Shown here: positions 52,017 through 59,901 of the stretch, piece by piece
Layout of the letters: the number at the start of each line of letters is the position of its first letter
Numbering within the stretch: position 1 is the stretch's first letter
Source of the DNA: Desulfosalsimonas propionicica
Lineage (GTDB): Bacteria; Desulfobacterota; Desulfobacteria; Desulfobacterales; Desulfosalsimonadaceae
Assembly (NCBI RefSeq): GCF_013761005.1
Contig: NZ_JACDUS010000010.1
Coordinates: 1 to 64,000, forward strand
Direction: 5' to 3'
DNA length: 64,000 nt
Notes under the pieces: generated by a model
Seen by the model: only the letters and a program-made list of their open reading frames with translations
What the model was told of the DNA's origin: nothing
Database searches by the model: none
Made by a program: the position numbers and the translations under genes

Positions 52017-52786
52017 AAATGGAGATTTCCGGAAACGCATTTATTGTCACAGGCGGAGCCTCCGGACTGGGCGCGGCAACGGTCCGGGCGCTGGCGGCAA
52101 AAGGCGGCAGGGCCGCCATCTTTGACCTGGCCGACGACACCGGCGCATCCCTGGCCGAAGAACTCGGGGACGCGGCCATCTACTGCCACACGGATGTAGC
52201 CGATGAAACCTCGGCACAAGACGCTGTTGCCAAAACAATTGCGGCCTTCGGCGCCGTCCACGGGGTGATCAACTGCGCGGGCATCGGCATTCCGGCAAAA
52301 GTGGTGGGCAAAAACGGGCCCATGCCCTTAGACAAGTTCACCAAAACCATCCAGGTCAACCTGGTGGGCACCTTTAACGTCACCCGCCTGGCGGCGGCCA
52401 AAATGGCGGAAAATACACCCAACAGTGAAGGCGAGCGCGGCGTGGTGATCAATACTGCATCTGTGGCCGCATATGAAGGCCAGGTGGGCCAGGCCGCCTA
52501 TTCGGCATCCAAGGCCGGCATCGTGGGCATGACCCTGCCCATGGCCAGAGAATTTGCCGATCACGGCATCCGGGTGGTCACCATTGCCCCGGGCCTGTTT
52601 GAAACCCCCATGTTTGACGCCCTGCCGGAAAAAGCCCGGGAGTCGCTGGAAAAACAGCTGCCGTTTCCGTCGCGCTTTGGCCGGCCGGCTGAATTTGCCC
52701 TGATGGTGGAATCCATTTTGGCCAATCCCGTGTTAAACGGCGAAACCATCCGCCTGGATTCGGCCATGCGCATGCAGGCCCGGTAG
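52013..52786 (+). CDS. SDR family 3-hydroxyacyl-CoA dehydrogenase-like (HSD10 type)
   Basis: The 257-aa product has the NAD motif AFIVTGGASGLGAATVRAL (residues 9-27), FDLADD selecting NAD, INCAGIGIPAKV, catalytic Ser in NTASVAAYEGQVGQ and Tyr-Lys in YSASKAGIVGM. The 3-hydroxyacyl-CoA dehydrogenase type II (HSD17B10-like) pattern is seen in IAPGLFETPMFDALPEKARE. The AAGGAGG site precedes the ATG, which overlaps the TetR stop. The neighbours suggest it oxidises a 3-hydroxyacyl-CoA ahead of thiolysis by the next gene. Confidence 0.88.
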   Translation: MKMEISGNAFIVTGGASGLGAATVRALAAKGGRAAIFDLADDTGASLAEELGDAAIYCHTDVADETSAQDAVAKTIAAFGAVHGVINCAGIGIPAKVVGKNGPMPLDKFTKTIQVNLVGTFNVTRLAAAKMAENTPNSEGERGVVINTASVAAYEGQVGQAAYSASKAGIVGMTLPMAREFADHGIRVVTIAPGLFETPMFDALPEKARESLEKQLPFPSRFGRPAEFALMVESILANPVLNGETIRLDSAMRMQAR

Positions 52787-52820
52787 CTGTCATTTTTTTA
52801 CCATCTCCGGAGGTTTTTCC

Positions 52821-54002
52821 ATGAGAAAAGTCGCTGTTGTGGGCACCGGGCACACGGATTTTGCCGCAGAGTCGCCCAAAACCGAAATTGAAATGTTCTG
52901 CGAAGCCGCCACTGAGGCCATGGCCGAGTGCGAAACCGGCCCGGAAAAAATCCAGGCCCTGTACTGCGGAAACGTGTTCGGCGATTTTGCCGAGGGCCAG
53001 GGCATGATCCAGTCCTATATCGCAAATGAGCTGGGCATGCACAACATCCCGGCCACCCGGTTTGAAGGGGCCTGCGCTTCAGCCACCCTGGCCATCCGGG
53101 ATGCCTTCATGTGGGTGGCCTCGGGTTTTTACGACATCGTGCTGGTGGGTGGAACGGAAAAAGCCACGGCCATGAGCACGCCTCTTGCGACCCGGACGTT
53201 TGCCATGGGCACGGACGCCAAGTACGAATTTGCCGCAGGCCTTACATTTCCGGGTTTTTTCGCACTGCTGGCCCACTTGTACGCCCATACTTACGGCGTT
53301 TCCATGGAGCGGCTGCGCGAGCAGATGTCGCTGGTTTCGGTCCAATCCCATTTTTACGGCACCAAAAACCCCCATGCCCAGTTCAAACACAAGGAAATCA
53401 CCGTGGATCAGGTATCCAACGGATTCATGGTGGCCTCGCCTTTGCGCCTGCTCGACTGCTGTCCGTTTTCCGACGGGGCCGCAGCCCTGGTACTGGCCTC
53501 GGAAGATGTCGCCAAAAAACTGACCGCCAAACCCGTTTTCATCACCGGCTCAGGTCAGGCCTCATCGCCACGGTTAAGCGCCCAGGCCCCTTATCTGCCC
53601 CGGCTCCGGGCCAGGGAGATTTCGGCAAAGCAGGCCTATGACATGGCCGGCATCGGCCCGGCAGATATTGATATATGCGAGCTGCACGACTGCTTCAGTA
53701 TTGCCTCGATCATTGCCGCAGAAAACCTGGGTTTTGCAGAAAACGGCACCGCCGGGCAGCTCTGGGAAAAGGGAGAAACAAAAATTGGCGGTAAAATCCC
53801 CATCAACATTTCCGGCGGCCTCAAGGCCAAGGGCCATCCCATCGGCGCCACGGGCGCATCCCAGACCTGCGAGATCGTCCGCCAGCTGCGCGGGGATCTG
53901 GTCGATTCAGGCCGGCAGGTAAACGGAGCCAAAACCGGGCTGGTCGACACCCTGGGCGGAGACGGCACCATTGCCAACCTGGTGCTCCAGGCGGGCTGGT
54001 AA
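52821..54002 (+). CDS. Thiolase family protein (SCP-x/lipid-transfer type)
   Basis: The 393-aa product has the nucleophile Cys in ATRFEGACASATLAIRDAF near residue 85, the SCP2-thiolase-like ICELHDCFSIASIIAAENLG near 290, and the His in LKAKGHPIGATGASQTCEI near 340. The C-terminal Cys-Gly motif of classical thiolases is replaced by DTLGGDGTIANLVL. Together with the DUF35 protein encoded next, it belongs to the group in which a thiolase and an OB-fold partner act on acyl-CoA. It probably cleaves a 3-ketoacyl-CoA. The ribosome site is GGAGG. Confidence 0.88.
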   Translation: MRKVAVVGTGHTDFAAESPKTEIEMFCEAATEAMAECETGPEKIQALYCGNVFGDFAEGQGMIQSYIANELGMHNIPATRFEGACASATLAIRDAFMWVASGFYDIVLVGGTEKATAMSTPLATRTFAMGTDAKYEFAAGLTFPGFFALLAHLYAHTYGVSMERLREQMSLVSVQSHFYGTKNPHAQFKHKEITVDQVSNGFMVASPLRLLDCCPFSDGAAALVLASEDVAKKLTAKPVFITGSGQASSPRLSAQAPYLPRLRAREISAKQAYDMAGIGPADIDICELHDCFSIASIIAAENLGFAENGTAGQLWEKGETKIGGKIPINISGGLKAKGHPIGATGASQTCEIVRQLRGDLVDSGRQVNGAKTGLVDTLGGDGTIANLVLQAGW

Positions 54003-54028
54003 AAAAAAACGAAACCAAGGAGAAAGCC

Positions 54029-54436
54029 ATGGAATACAAGCTTTCCTTCAGGCAATATCACAAGGCACTGATGAAAAACAAGCTCATGGGGCTTTCCTGC
54101 CCCAGGTGCGGGGCCGTGACCTGCCCGCCGCAGATGAGCTGCCGCAGCTGCACCGCCTATGACCTGGAAATCACGGAACTCTCAGGCAGGGGCAAAATCA
54201 CCACCTTTACCACCATTACCGTGGCCCCGGAGGGCCGGGAAAGTGAAGCCCCCTATATTGTGGTGCTGGTGGAGCTCGAAGAAGGCCCCTGGATCATGGG
54301 CAACCTCTATGACCTGGACCCGTCCCGGGCGGATCTGAGCCTCATCGGCAAACAGGTGGAACTGGGCTGCCGGGTATTTCCCGGAGACCGGTACTCAGAC
54401 GGACCCATGGCAAGGCCGGCGTTTCGGTTTGCTTGA
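54029..54436 (+). CDS. Zn-ribbon and OB-fold protein (DUF35)
   Basis: The 135-aa product has a rubredoxin-like zinc ribbon, C-x2-C in LSCPRCGAVTCPP and C-x2-C in MSCRSCTAYD (residues ~24-42), and an OB fold with GRGKITTFTTITVAPEG, APYIVVLVELEEG and VELGCRV. DUF35 proteins bind and assist thiolases and HMG-CoA synthases, by known cases in archaea and actinobacteria. It lies 26 bases after the thiolase gene with an AAGGAG site, so they likely form a complex. A palindrome module follows. Confidence 0.92.
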   Translation: MEYKLSFRQYHKALMKNKLMGLSCPRCGAVTCPPQMSCRSCTAYDLEITELSGRGKITTFTTITVAPEGRESEAPYIVVLVELEEGPWIMGNLYDLDPSRADLSLIGKQVELGCRVFPGDRYSDGPMARPAFRFA

Positions 54437-54570
54437 AAACAGAGGGCTGAAAATATCTTTCCACGTCCCTGCATCGGTATTTTTGCGGGAAGGAAGCCCT
54501 GCATAGATTCAAATTCAGAGGACTTCCCGGTAAAAAGCAATTGTTGCCGCATATTCCCAGTGCCCCGGCC

Positions 54571-54764
54571 ATGGGCCGGGGCGGGGGTGGTTTGTTTGGC
54601 TGCATTGGCGCGGTTTCGGCAAAAGATTGGGCCTGGGCTTTGGCGTCCGGAATTTTAAACTGTCTGAGGGCGATCCGCCCGAGTTTTTAAAATTCCAGCC
54701 AAAGTCCCGGCCCAATCGCCGAAACCGAGCCGCAGACAAACAAACCACCCCCGACCCGGCTCAT
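54571..54764. repeat. Long palindrome type I, copy 3
   Basis: It matches copies 1 and 2 over the full length. The left arm is ATGGGCCGGGGCGGGGGTGG and the core is GGAATTTTAAACTGTCTGAG-GGCGATCCGCC-CGAGTTTTTAAAATTCC. The core is identical in all three copies, while the arms differ by scattered changes. Confidence 0.87.
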
Positions 54765-54834
54765 GCGAAAACCCGCACAAGATGATTGCACAGATGATGT
54801 CGTCACGCTCCCGGCAATAAAAGTGATGGCTTGG

Positions 54835-55040
54835 AGGAAGGAAGCCCTGCGGCCGGGGCCGGTTTTTCCGCTCCTGATCGTTTTCGGGAAAAATTCATCA
54901 AATGCCTTCGCTAAAATTTACAAACTCGGCCTGTCGGCCTCAAACAGTTTGAAATTTTTACGCTACGGTATTTGCTGAATTTTTCCCGAAAACGCCCAAT
55001 GTCGCTTCAAAAACCGCCTCCGACCTTGGACTTCCTTGAA
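54835..55040. repeat. Long palindrome type II, copy 3
   Basis: It matches copies at 44798 and 45425 but is more diverged (TCATCAAATGCC in place of GATTCAGCCAATGCC, with TTTGCTGAATTT opposite). The changes in the two arms partly compensate, for example AAATGCC paired with GGTATTTG. The core AAACTCGGCC-TGTC-GGCCTCAAACAGTTT is kept. Confidence 0.83.
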
Positions 55041-55097
55041 ACGCCCGGGTATTGTTCAGGCTGTACCTCCGGGAGTTGTGCCCTTTGACAAGGCCCT

Positions 55098-56951
55098 TTA
55101 CCCGCCGAATGCCGGCTCGGGGATATCCACCACCGCCCGGCAATTTCGCTGCAGGGACTTGATCCGGCCGGCGGTAACAGGCAGGATGGATTCAATGTAA
55201 TAAGCAGCCGACTGGATCTGGCCTTCATAAAAGGCGGCATTTTTGTTCTTTTTGATCTTTTCGGCACGCGCGTCCCCTTCGGCCCCGCCGGTGATCTCCC
55301 CGAGCCTGGGGGCGGCCACAACAGCCCGCCACAGAAGCATCCATGCCATGATGGTATCTCCCACAACATCGAGAAACGGCATGGCCTGGCCGAATGCCAC
55401 CTTGAAGTCCGATGACGTGCCGGTCTTGCCCATGTGCATGGCCGCATTGCCCAGGTCATTGACCGCAGCTTCCATGTCCTTTGCCAGGCTTTCCAGGGCC
55501 GGGATCTCCCTGGCTGCGGCCGTGGTTTTCTGCATCTCCCCCAGCAGGCTCATAAACACCGCGCCCTTTTTCATTCCCAGCTTGCGGCCCAACAGATCCA
55601 TGGCCTGGATGCCGTTGGTGCCCTCGTAGATGGAGTTGATCTTGGAATCCCGCAGCAGCCGCTCTATGGGGTAATCCTCGGTATAGCCGTAGCCGCCGTA
55701 GCACTGCATGGCCTGAACCGTGGCCTCAAAGCCCCGGTCCGTGCAGTAGGACTTGATCACCGGGGTCAGAAGATCCACCAGATCCTGGCATCCCTGCTTT
55801 TCCTCCTCGTTTTGGGCGCACTCGATTTTGTCAAAAAGATGGGCCACGTAATAAACAAAGCTGCGCATGCCCTCTGTGTGGGTCTTCATCCACATGAGCA
55901 TGCGCCGAACATCCGGATGCCGGATAATGGGCACCTGGGGGGCTTCCTTATTCTGCAGCTGCTCCATATCCCGGCCCTGCAGCCGCTGACGGGCATAGTC
56001 CAAAGCATAAAGATAGGCGCAGGAGGCGTTAAACAGCCCCAGGGCACCCACGCCCAGGCGCGCTTCGTTCATCATGTGAAACATCACCTGCATGCCCCGG
56101 TTTTCCTCGCCCAAAAGCAGGCCCCGGCAGCTGCCCTTGCTGCCGAACGACAGCTGGCAGGTGGGGCTGGCATGCAGGCCCAGCTTTTTTTCAATGCCCG
56201 TGCACACCACATCGTTTGGCTCGCCCATGGAGCCGTCCGCGTTGACCCAGATCTTGGGCACGACAAACAGGGAAATGCCCTTGGTGCCCGCCGGCGCGCC
56301 CTCGATGCGGGCGAGCACCGGATGGATGATGTTTTCGGTCAGATCGTGCTCGCCGTTGGTGATAAAAATCTTGTTGCCGGAAATCGAATAGGTGCCGTCA
56401 TCATTTTTCCTGGCCGTGGTCGACAGATTGCCCACGTCAGAGCCGGCCTCGGGCTCGGTTAACACCATGGTGCCGGCCCATTTTCCCGAGTACATGTTAT
56501 AGAGAAACATTTCCTTCTGTTTGTCCGTGCCAAACACCTCGATCATCTTGGCCGCCCCGTGGGTGGCAAAGCCGAACGCGCCAAAGGAAAAATCCGCGCC
56601 AACAATATATTCCGCCGCTGCCTGGGCGATTAAATGCGGCAGGCCCTGGCCGCCGATTTCCGGGTCCTCGCTCAACGCAATCCACTCGCCTTCGCACAAA
56701 AGCTTGTAAGGCCGGTGAAAACATTCCGGCACCCTGACCTGGTTGTTTTCAAAGGTCAGGCCCACCCGGTCGCCTTCCTCGTTTACCGGCAAAAGCTCCT
56801 TGATGGCGAAATTGCGGGCTTCCTTGACCACCATGTCAAACATCTTTTTGTTCATGTCCTGATAGCGGGCGTTTTTTGTCAAAGACGCCGCATCAAACTG
56901 TTCATACAGGACAAAATCCACGTCCCTTTTGTCTGCAATCTGCTGTGCCAT
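55098..56951 (-). CDS. Acyl-CoA dehydrogenase
   Basis: This FAD enzyme introduces a trans-2 double bond into acyl-CoA in beta-oxidation. The 617-aa product is the longer bacterial type with an extra C-terminal domain. Blocks are LLCEGEWIALSEDPEIGGQG, GTMVLTEPEAGSDVGNLSTT, KIFITNGEHDLTENIIHPVL, NEARLGVGALGLFNASCAY, and VQAMQCYGGYGYTEDYPIER followed by INSIYEGTNGIQAMDLLGRK. The last block has the substrate-loop Glu. No signal peptide. It converges on the TetR-SDR-thiolase-DUF35 operon and may serve the same pathway; its long spacer holds palindromes. Confidence 0.94.
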   Translation of the reverse strand: MAQQIADKRDVDFVLYEQFDAASLTKNARYQDMNKKMFDMVVKEARNFAIKELLPVNEEGDRVGLTFENNQVRVPECFHRPYKLLCEGEWIALSEDPEIGGQGLPHLIAQAAAEYIVGADFSFGAFGFATHGAAKMIEVFGTDKQKEMFLYNMYSGKWAGTMVLTEPEAGSDVGNLSTTARKNDDGTYSISGNKIFITNGEHDLTENIIHPVLARIEGAPAGTKGISLFVVPKIWVNADGSMGEPNDVVCTGIEKKLGLHASPTCQLSFGSKGSCRGLLLGEENRGMQVMFHMMNEARLGVGALGLFNASCAYLYALDYARQRLQGRDMEQLQNKEAPQVPIIRHPDVRRMLMWMKTHTEGMRSFVYYVAHLFDKIECAQNEEEKQGCQDLVDLLTPVIKSYCTDRGFEATVQAMQCYGGYGYTEDYPIERLLRDSKINSIYEGTNGIQAMDLLGRKLGMKKGAVFMSLLGEMQKTTAAAREIPALESLAKDMEAAVNDLGNAAMHMGKTGTSSDFKVAFGQAMPFLDVVGDTIMAWMLLWRAVVAAPRLGEITGGAEGDARAEKIKKNKNAAFYEGQIQSAAYYIESILPVTAGRIKSLQRNCRAVVDIPEPAFGG

Positions 56952-57325
56952 TTTTTTGATTCCTTTCCTGGGATGATCTGCAAAGATGTTCAGAATAATG
57001 AAAACCGATAGAAAAAATTATTTTAGCGATGTTTTTGATCAAAAGTCAACGTAAACGTGAAGTTTGCAAATGTTTCGAAAAAAGAAAAACCCAAACTGAA
57101 TGTTTTAAATTTTAAAATTTTTTATCTCCCTATTCTTTCAGGAAAAAATAAAATGCAGAACAGCTTCTTTATTATTTGACTTTTGCGGAAACGGGTCTAT
57201 AGTCATTTTAATCTTATAATGACTTGAGATGATTACCCGGACGGTTTCTTTCCAACAGCACAGCTATTTCGATAGTGGCCATCCGAAGGAGACCAAGAGA
57301 ACTTTCACAAAAGGAGGATGACACT
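56952..57325. other. Divergent control region before cspA-like gene
   Basis: This 374-base AT-rich region lies between the acyl-CoA dehydrogenase start and the cold-shock gene. It holds the cold-shock promoter at 57176-57203 and a second TATAAT at 57215-57220 without a matching -35. The leader of ~120 bases before the ATG could be a regulatory 5' UTR as in cspA, but I cannot show its structure. Confidence 0.45.
57176..57203 (+). promoter_or_regulatory. Sigma-70-like promoter of the cold-shock gene
   Basis: TTGACT at 57176-57181 and TATAGT at 57198-57203 are 16 bases apart, close to consensus. The coding region starts ~115 bases after the predicted transcription start. Confidence 0.55.
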
Positions 57326-57526
57326 ATGGCAAATGGCACAGTAAAATGGTTCAGCGACAAAAAAGGCTTTGGTTTTATCGAGACCGAGGATGGAACAGAT
57401 GTTTTTGTTCACCATTCCGGGATCAATGCAACCGGTTTCAAATCGCTCAACGAAGGCGACAAGGTCACTTTCACGGTTCAGCAGGGGCAAAAAGGCCCGG
57501 CAGCCGTTGACGTGACCGTGGTATAA
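57326..57526 (+). CDS. Cold-shock domain protein
   Basis: The 66-aa CspA-type protein begins [20 protein letters not shown] with RNP1 (KGFGFI) and has RNP2-type DVFVHHSGI, then the closing beta strands. It binds single-stranded RNA/DNA and melts RNA structure. The ATG at 57326 has AAAAGGAGG nine bases upstream; the longer frame from 57275 is rejected. It is a single-gene unit with promoter and terminator. Confidence 0.96.
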   Translation: MANGTVKWFSDKKGFGFIETEDGTDVFVHHSGINATGFKSLNEGDKVTFTVQQGQKGPAAVDVTVV

Positions 57527-57552
57527 TTTATACCCGCACCATGAGGCAATTC

Positions 57553-57588
57553 AAAAAGCGTCCGGGATCTTTCCCGGGCGCTTTTTTT
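57553..57588 (+). terminator. Rho-independent terminator of the cold-shock gene
   Basis: AAAAAGCG-x-CCGGGA (57553-57566) pairs with TCCCGG-GCGCTTTTT (57572-57586) over a short loop, then a T-run to 57588. It lies 26 bases after the stop codon. Confidence 0.88.
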
Positions 57589-57727
57589 ATTCGCGCAATT
57601 TTTTACCGGACAAACTGCAGGCAACTGCATGGCAGGTGTTTGCGGCCGAAACTTGACAACAATGTTTGGGCAGGACTATTTTAACAGCATTTGACATTTG
57701 AAATCTTTACCATACAGGAGTCTGACC

Positions 57728-58600
57728 ATGGAAACAGCTATCAGATCCGCCGCCTGCAGCCTCATTTGCTGTCTCACAGCAGCCGCCATGTTTTTCCTGG
57801 CCTCCTCCCCGGCCATGGCCCAAAACCCGGATGAAGGGGGGCTTTTCCCGAAAGAGGAGATTTTCAAGCCGATCCTGGCCGACCCCAAGGAACCCCGGTT
57901 TTTCGGCTCTGTCCGCCACATAAACAATGAGATGAGAAAAGACTTTACCGGCGCGGCCATCGGTCTTGGCGAGACCTTTGGCGTCTACCGCAAAAACCTG
58001 GGACCCGAGCGTGCCTGGCAGATCAGCATCAGCGGCGGAGTCTTTTCCCATTTTGACATGGACACCTCCTCCTATGACCTGCTCAACTCGGATTACAGCA
58101 TCGGCCTGCTGTGGACATACCGGGACCGGGACGCTTCCCTGCGCCTGCGGGTCTATCACCAAAGCTCTCACCTGGGCGATGATTACGTGTCAGACGATCC
58201 CGGCCTTCTGGATAAATACTCTGGATTTGACTACGAGGCCGCAGAGTTGATCACCGCCTACGACTGGGAGCCATTTCGCGTATACGGCGGCATCCACTAC
58301 CTGCTCCAGCGGGACCCGGGCCACATGGACCGGTGGAGCTACCAAGCGGGGGTGGAATATGAAAGCCCCAGTCCAGTCCTTTTCCACGGGGTGCCCGTGG
58401 CCGGCGTGGATATCAAGGGAGTCCAGGAAAGAAGCTGGACCCCTGCCGTAAGTGTAAAGGCCGGACTCAAGTTCAAAACCGCAGACAGCAGCCGTGACAT
58501 CATGGTCCTGGCCGAATACTATGACGGTTTTATTCCCTACGGGGCTTTTTATGACTATGACATGGACGCATTCGGCCTTGGGGTCTACTTCGGGTTCTGA
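57728..58600 (+). CDS. DUF1207 family outer-membrane-like protein
   Basis: The ATG at 57728 has CAGGAG upstream. The 290-aa product has a signal peptide (about 1-31, ending SPAMA|Q) and no internal TM helix. The mature part is beta-rich with alternating hydrophobics and many aromatics, e.g. RAWQISISGGVFSHFDMD, RLRVYHQSSHLGDDYV, FRVYGGIHYLLQRDPG, and a C-terminal Phe (LGVYFGF), consistent with an outer-membrane barrel. The KEPRFFGSVRHI opening fits DUF1207. Function unknown. It overlaps the convergent gatZ-like gene by 16 bases. Confidence 0.8.
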   Translation: METAIRSAACSLICCLTAAAMFFLASSPAMAQNPDEGGLFPKEEIFKPILADPKEPRFFGSVRHINNEMRKDFTGAAIGLGETFGVYRKNLGPERAWQISISGGVFSHFDMDTSSYDLLNSDYSIGLLWTYRDRDASLRLRVYHQSSHLGDDYVSDDPGLLDKYSGFDYEAAELITAYDWEPFRVYGGIHYLLQRDPGHMDRWSYQAGVEYESPSPVLFHGVPVAGVDIKGVQERSWTPAVSVKAGLKFKTADSSRDIMVLAEYYDGFIPYGAFYDYDMDAFGLGVYFGF

Positions 58601-59901
58601 TCCATGCGGCAGGCTGCTGCATAGGGGTTGAGTGCATTGCGAATCTTCCAATCCGCAAGATCCCGCGACGCCGGGGCCACGGCTTTATCCGCCACGGAAG
58701 GGGACAAATCGGGCATGTACTGCCGAATCAGCGGCTCGGGAATGGTCGTGCCCAGGTTGTTTTCCAGCTGCTGCACCGCCGCCTGCAGCCGGTCTCGGCC
58801 CCAGTAATAGCGCACCCGGTCCAGGTAACTGAAAAGCACCCGCCAGTCCGGCACCGGTCCTGAATCGGGATGGTGACCGGACCAGTGCCCGGGAAACTGC
58901 GCCATCTCCTCGCAGAGCACCTCCCGGAGACCGGACAGGACAACATCTTTGCGGCTGCCGAGCCACTCCTGTTCAATGCAGGCCAGGGCAAACAAAACCT
59001 CGCGCAGGGCAAAGGTCAAAGCCGGCCCCACCTTGAGCAGACAGAAATGATCGCGCACCATCTGCGCAAGCGCATCCGGATGCTGAAAATCCGTGGCATG
59101 GATTTCATAGGTCATGGCATTGGGCAGCCGGTCATGGAAGGCGGACAGGGCCGCGGCCGGCAGCCGCTGGTACGGCGCCACCCAGAGACCGCCGAAGTCC
59201 ACACCCGGCTGGACCACCACGGCAATGACCCGCAGCCAGGCATCCTCAAGTCCCAGGCGTTCAAACTCCTTTTGACAGCAGTCCAGGTACCCGGCCAGTT
59301 CACCGGGATCTGTCACCGGCACATCCCCGGGTTCCGCCATGGAACCGCCCGGGGTGGGCACTTCCGCACCGACCACGTAGACCGGCCAGGAGGCCCCGGC
59401 CGGCAGCTTTTTTGCCGCGGCTTCGGCTGCCCGGCACAGACGCGCAGCCCGCTCTGCGGAAACTTCCGGAGCCAGGGGGCCGTCCGGATCATCGCCCAGG
59501 GCCATGCTGGCATCCAGGTGAATCTTGGCATAACCCGCGGACACGCAATGGGCCACCAGGGTTTCGGCCTTGTCCATGGCGCTGTCGGCAGTCTCGTTTT
59601 TCCACACATGCGGGCCCAAATGATCGCCGCCGATAATCAGCCGCCCTTTGTCAAAACCCATTTGGTCTGCCATGGCGCTGATGTATCGGGTAAAATCCGC
59701 CGGTGTCATGCCGGCATAGCCGCCAAACTGGTTGACCTGGTTGCAGGTGGCCTCGATGAGCAGATCGCTGGTGTCTGCCGCAGCCCGGGCAAACGCGGCC
59801 AAAAGAACCCGCGGGTGAGACGAGCACACCGAGTAGATGCCTTCCGCCCTGCCCCTTCGCTGATGCGGCCCCATGGTTGTGAGTCGGTTCTGCATCATCA
59901 T
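58585..59901 (-). CDS. D-tagatose-bisphosphate aldolase class II, non-catalytic subunit-like (GatZ/KbaZ)
   Basis: The best start is one of three tandem ATGs at 59901, 59898 or 59895, overlapping the TAA of the MuiA gene. The 438-aa product matches GatZ: GIYSVCSSHPRVLLAAFARA, ATCNQVNQFGGYAGMTPADF, IIGGDHLGPHVWKNE, YAKIHLDASMALGDDP, and late GRDRLQAAVQQL, TIPEPLIRQYMP. GatZ/KbaZ is needed for full activity and stability of the GatY/KbaY aldolase, but none is in the window. It lies in an operon behind hisHF and muiA, an odd context, so its role here is uncertain. Confidence 0.85.
   Translation of the reverse strand: MMMQNRLTTMGPHQRRGRAEGIYSVCSSHPRVLLAAFARAAADTSDLLIEATCNQVNQFGGYAGMTPADFTRYISAMADQMGFDKGRLIIGGDHLGPHVWKNETADSAMDKAETLVAHCVSAGYAKIHLDASMALGDDPDGPLAPEVSAERAARLCRAAEAAAKKLPAGASWPVYVVGAEVPTPGGSMAEPGDVPVTDPGELAGYLDCCQKEFERLGLEDAWLRVIAVVVQPGVDFGGLWVAPYQRLPAAALSAFHDRLPNAMTYEIHATDFQHPDALAQMVRDHFCLLKVGPALTFALREVLFALACIEQEWLGSRKDVVLSGLREVLCEEMAQFPGHWSGHHPDSGPVPDWRVLFSYLDRVRYYWGRDRLQAAVQQLENNLGTTIPEPLIRQYMPDLSPSVADKAVAPASRDLADWKIRNALNPYAAACRMDQNPK

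Larger units (their letters stand above)
54437..55097. repeat. Second long-palindrome array (type I + type II)
   Basis: The gap between the DUF35 gene and the convergent acyl-CoA dehydrogenase gene is filled by one I+II module: type I at 54571-54764, type II at 54835-55040, plus the same ~60-base lead-in as 45680-45765 (CCCTGCATAGATTCAAATT, then GAGGACTTCCCGG). I see no gene in it. Confidence 0.85.

Noticed and set aside
55434-56462. 342-codon plus-strand frame opposite the acyl-CoA dehydrogenase
   Set aside because: Antisense shadow without motif or start signal.
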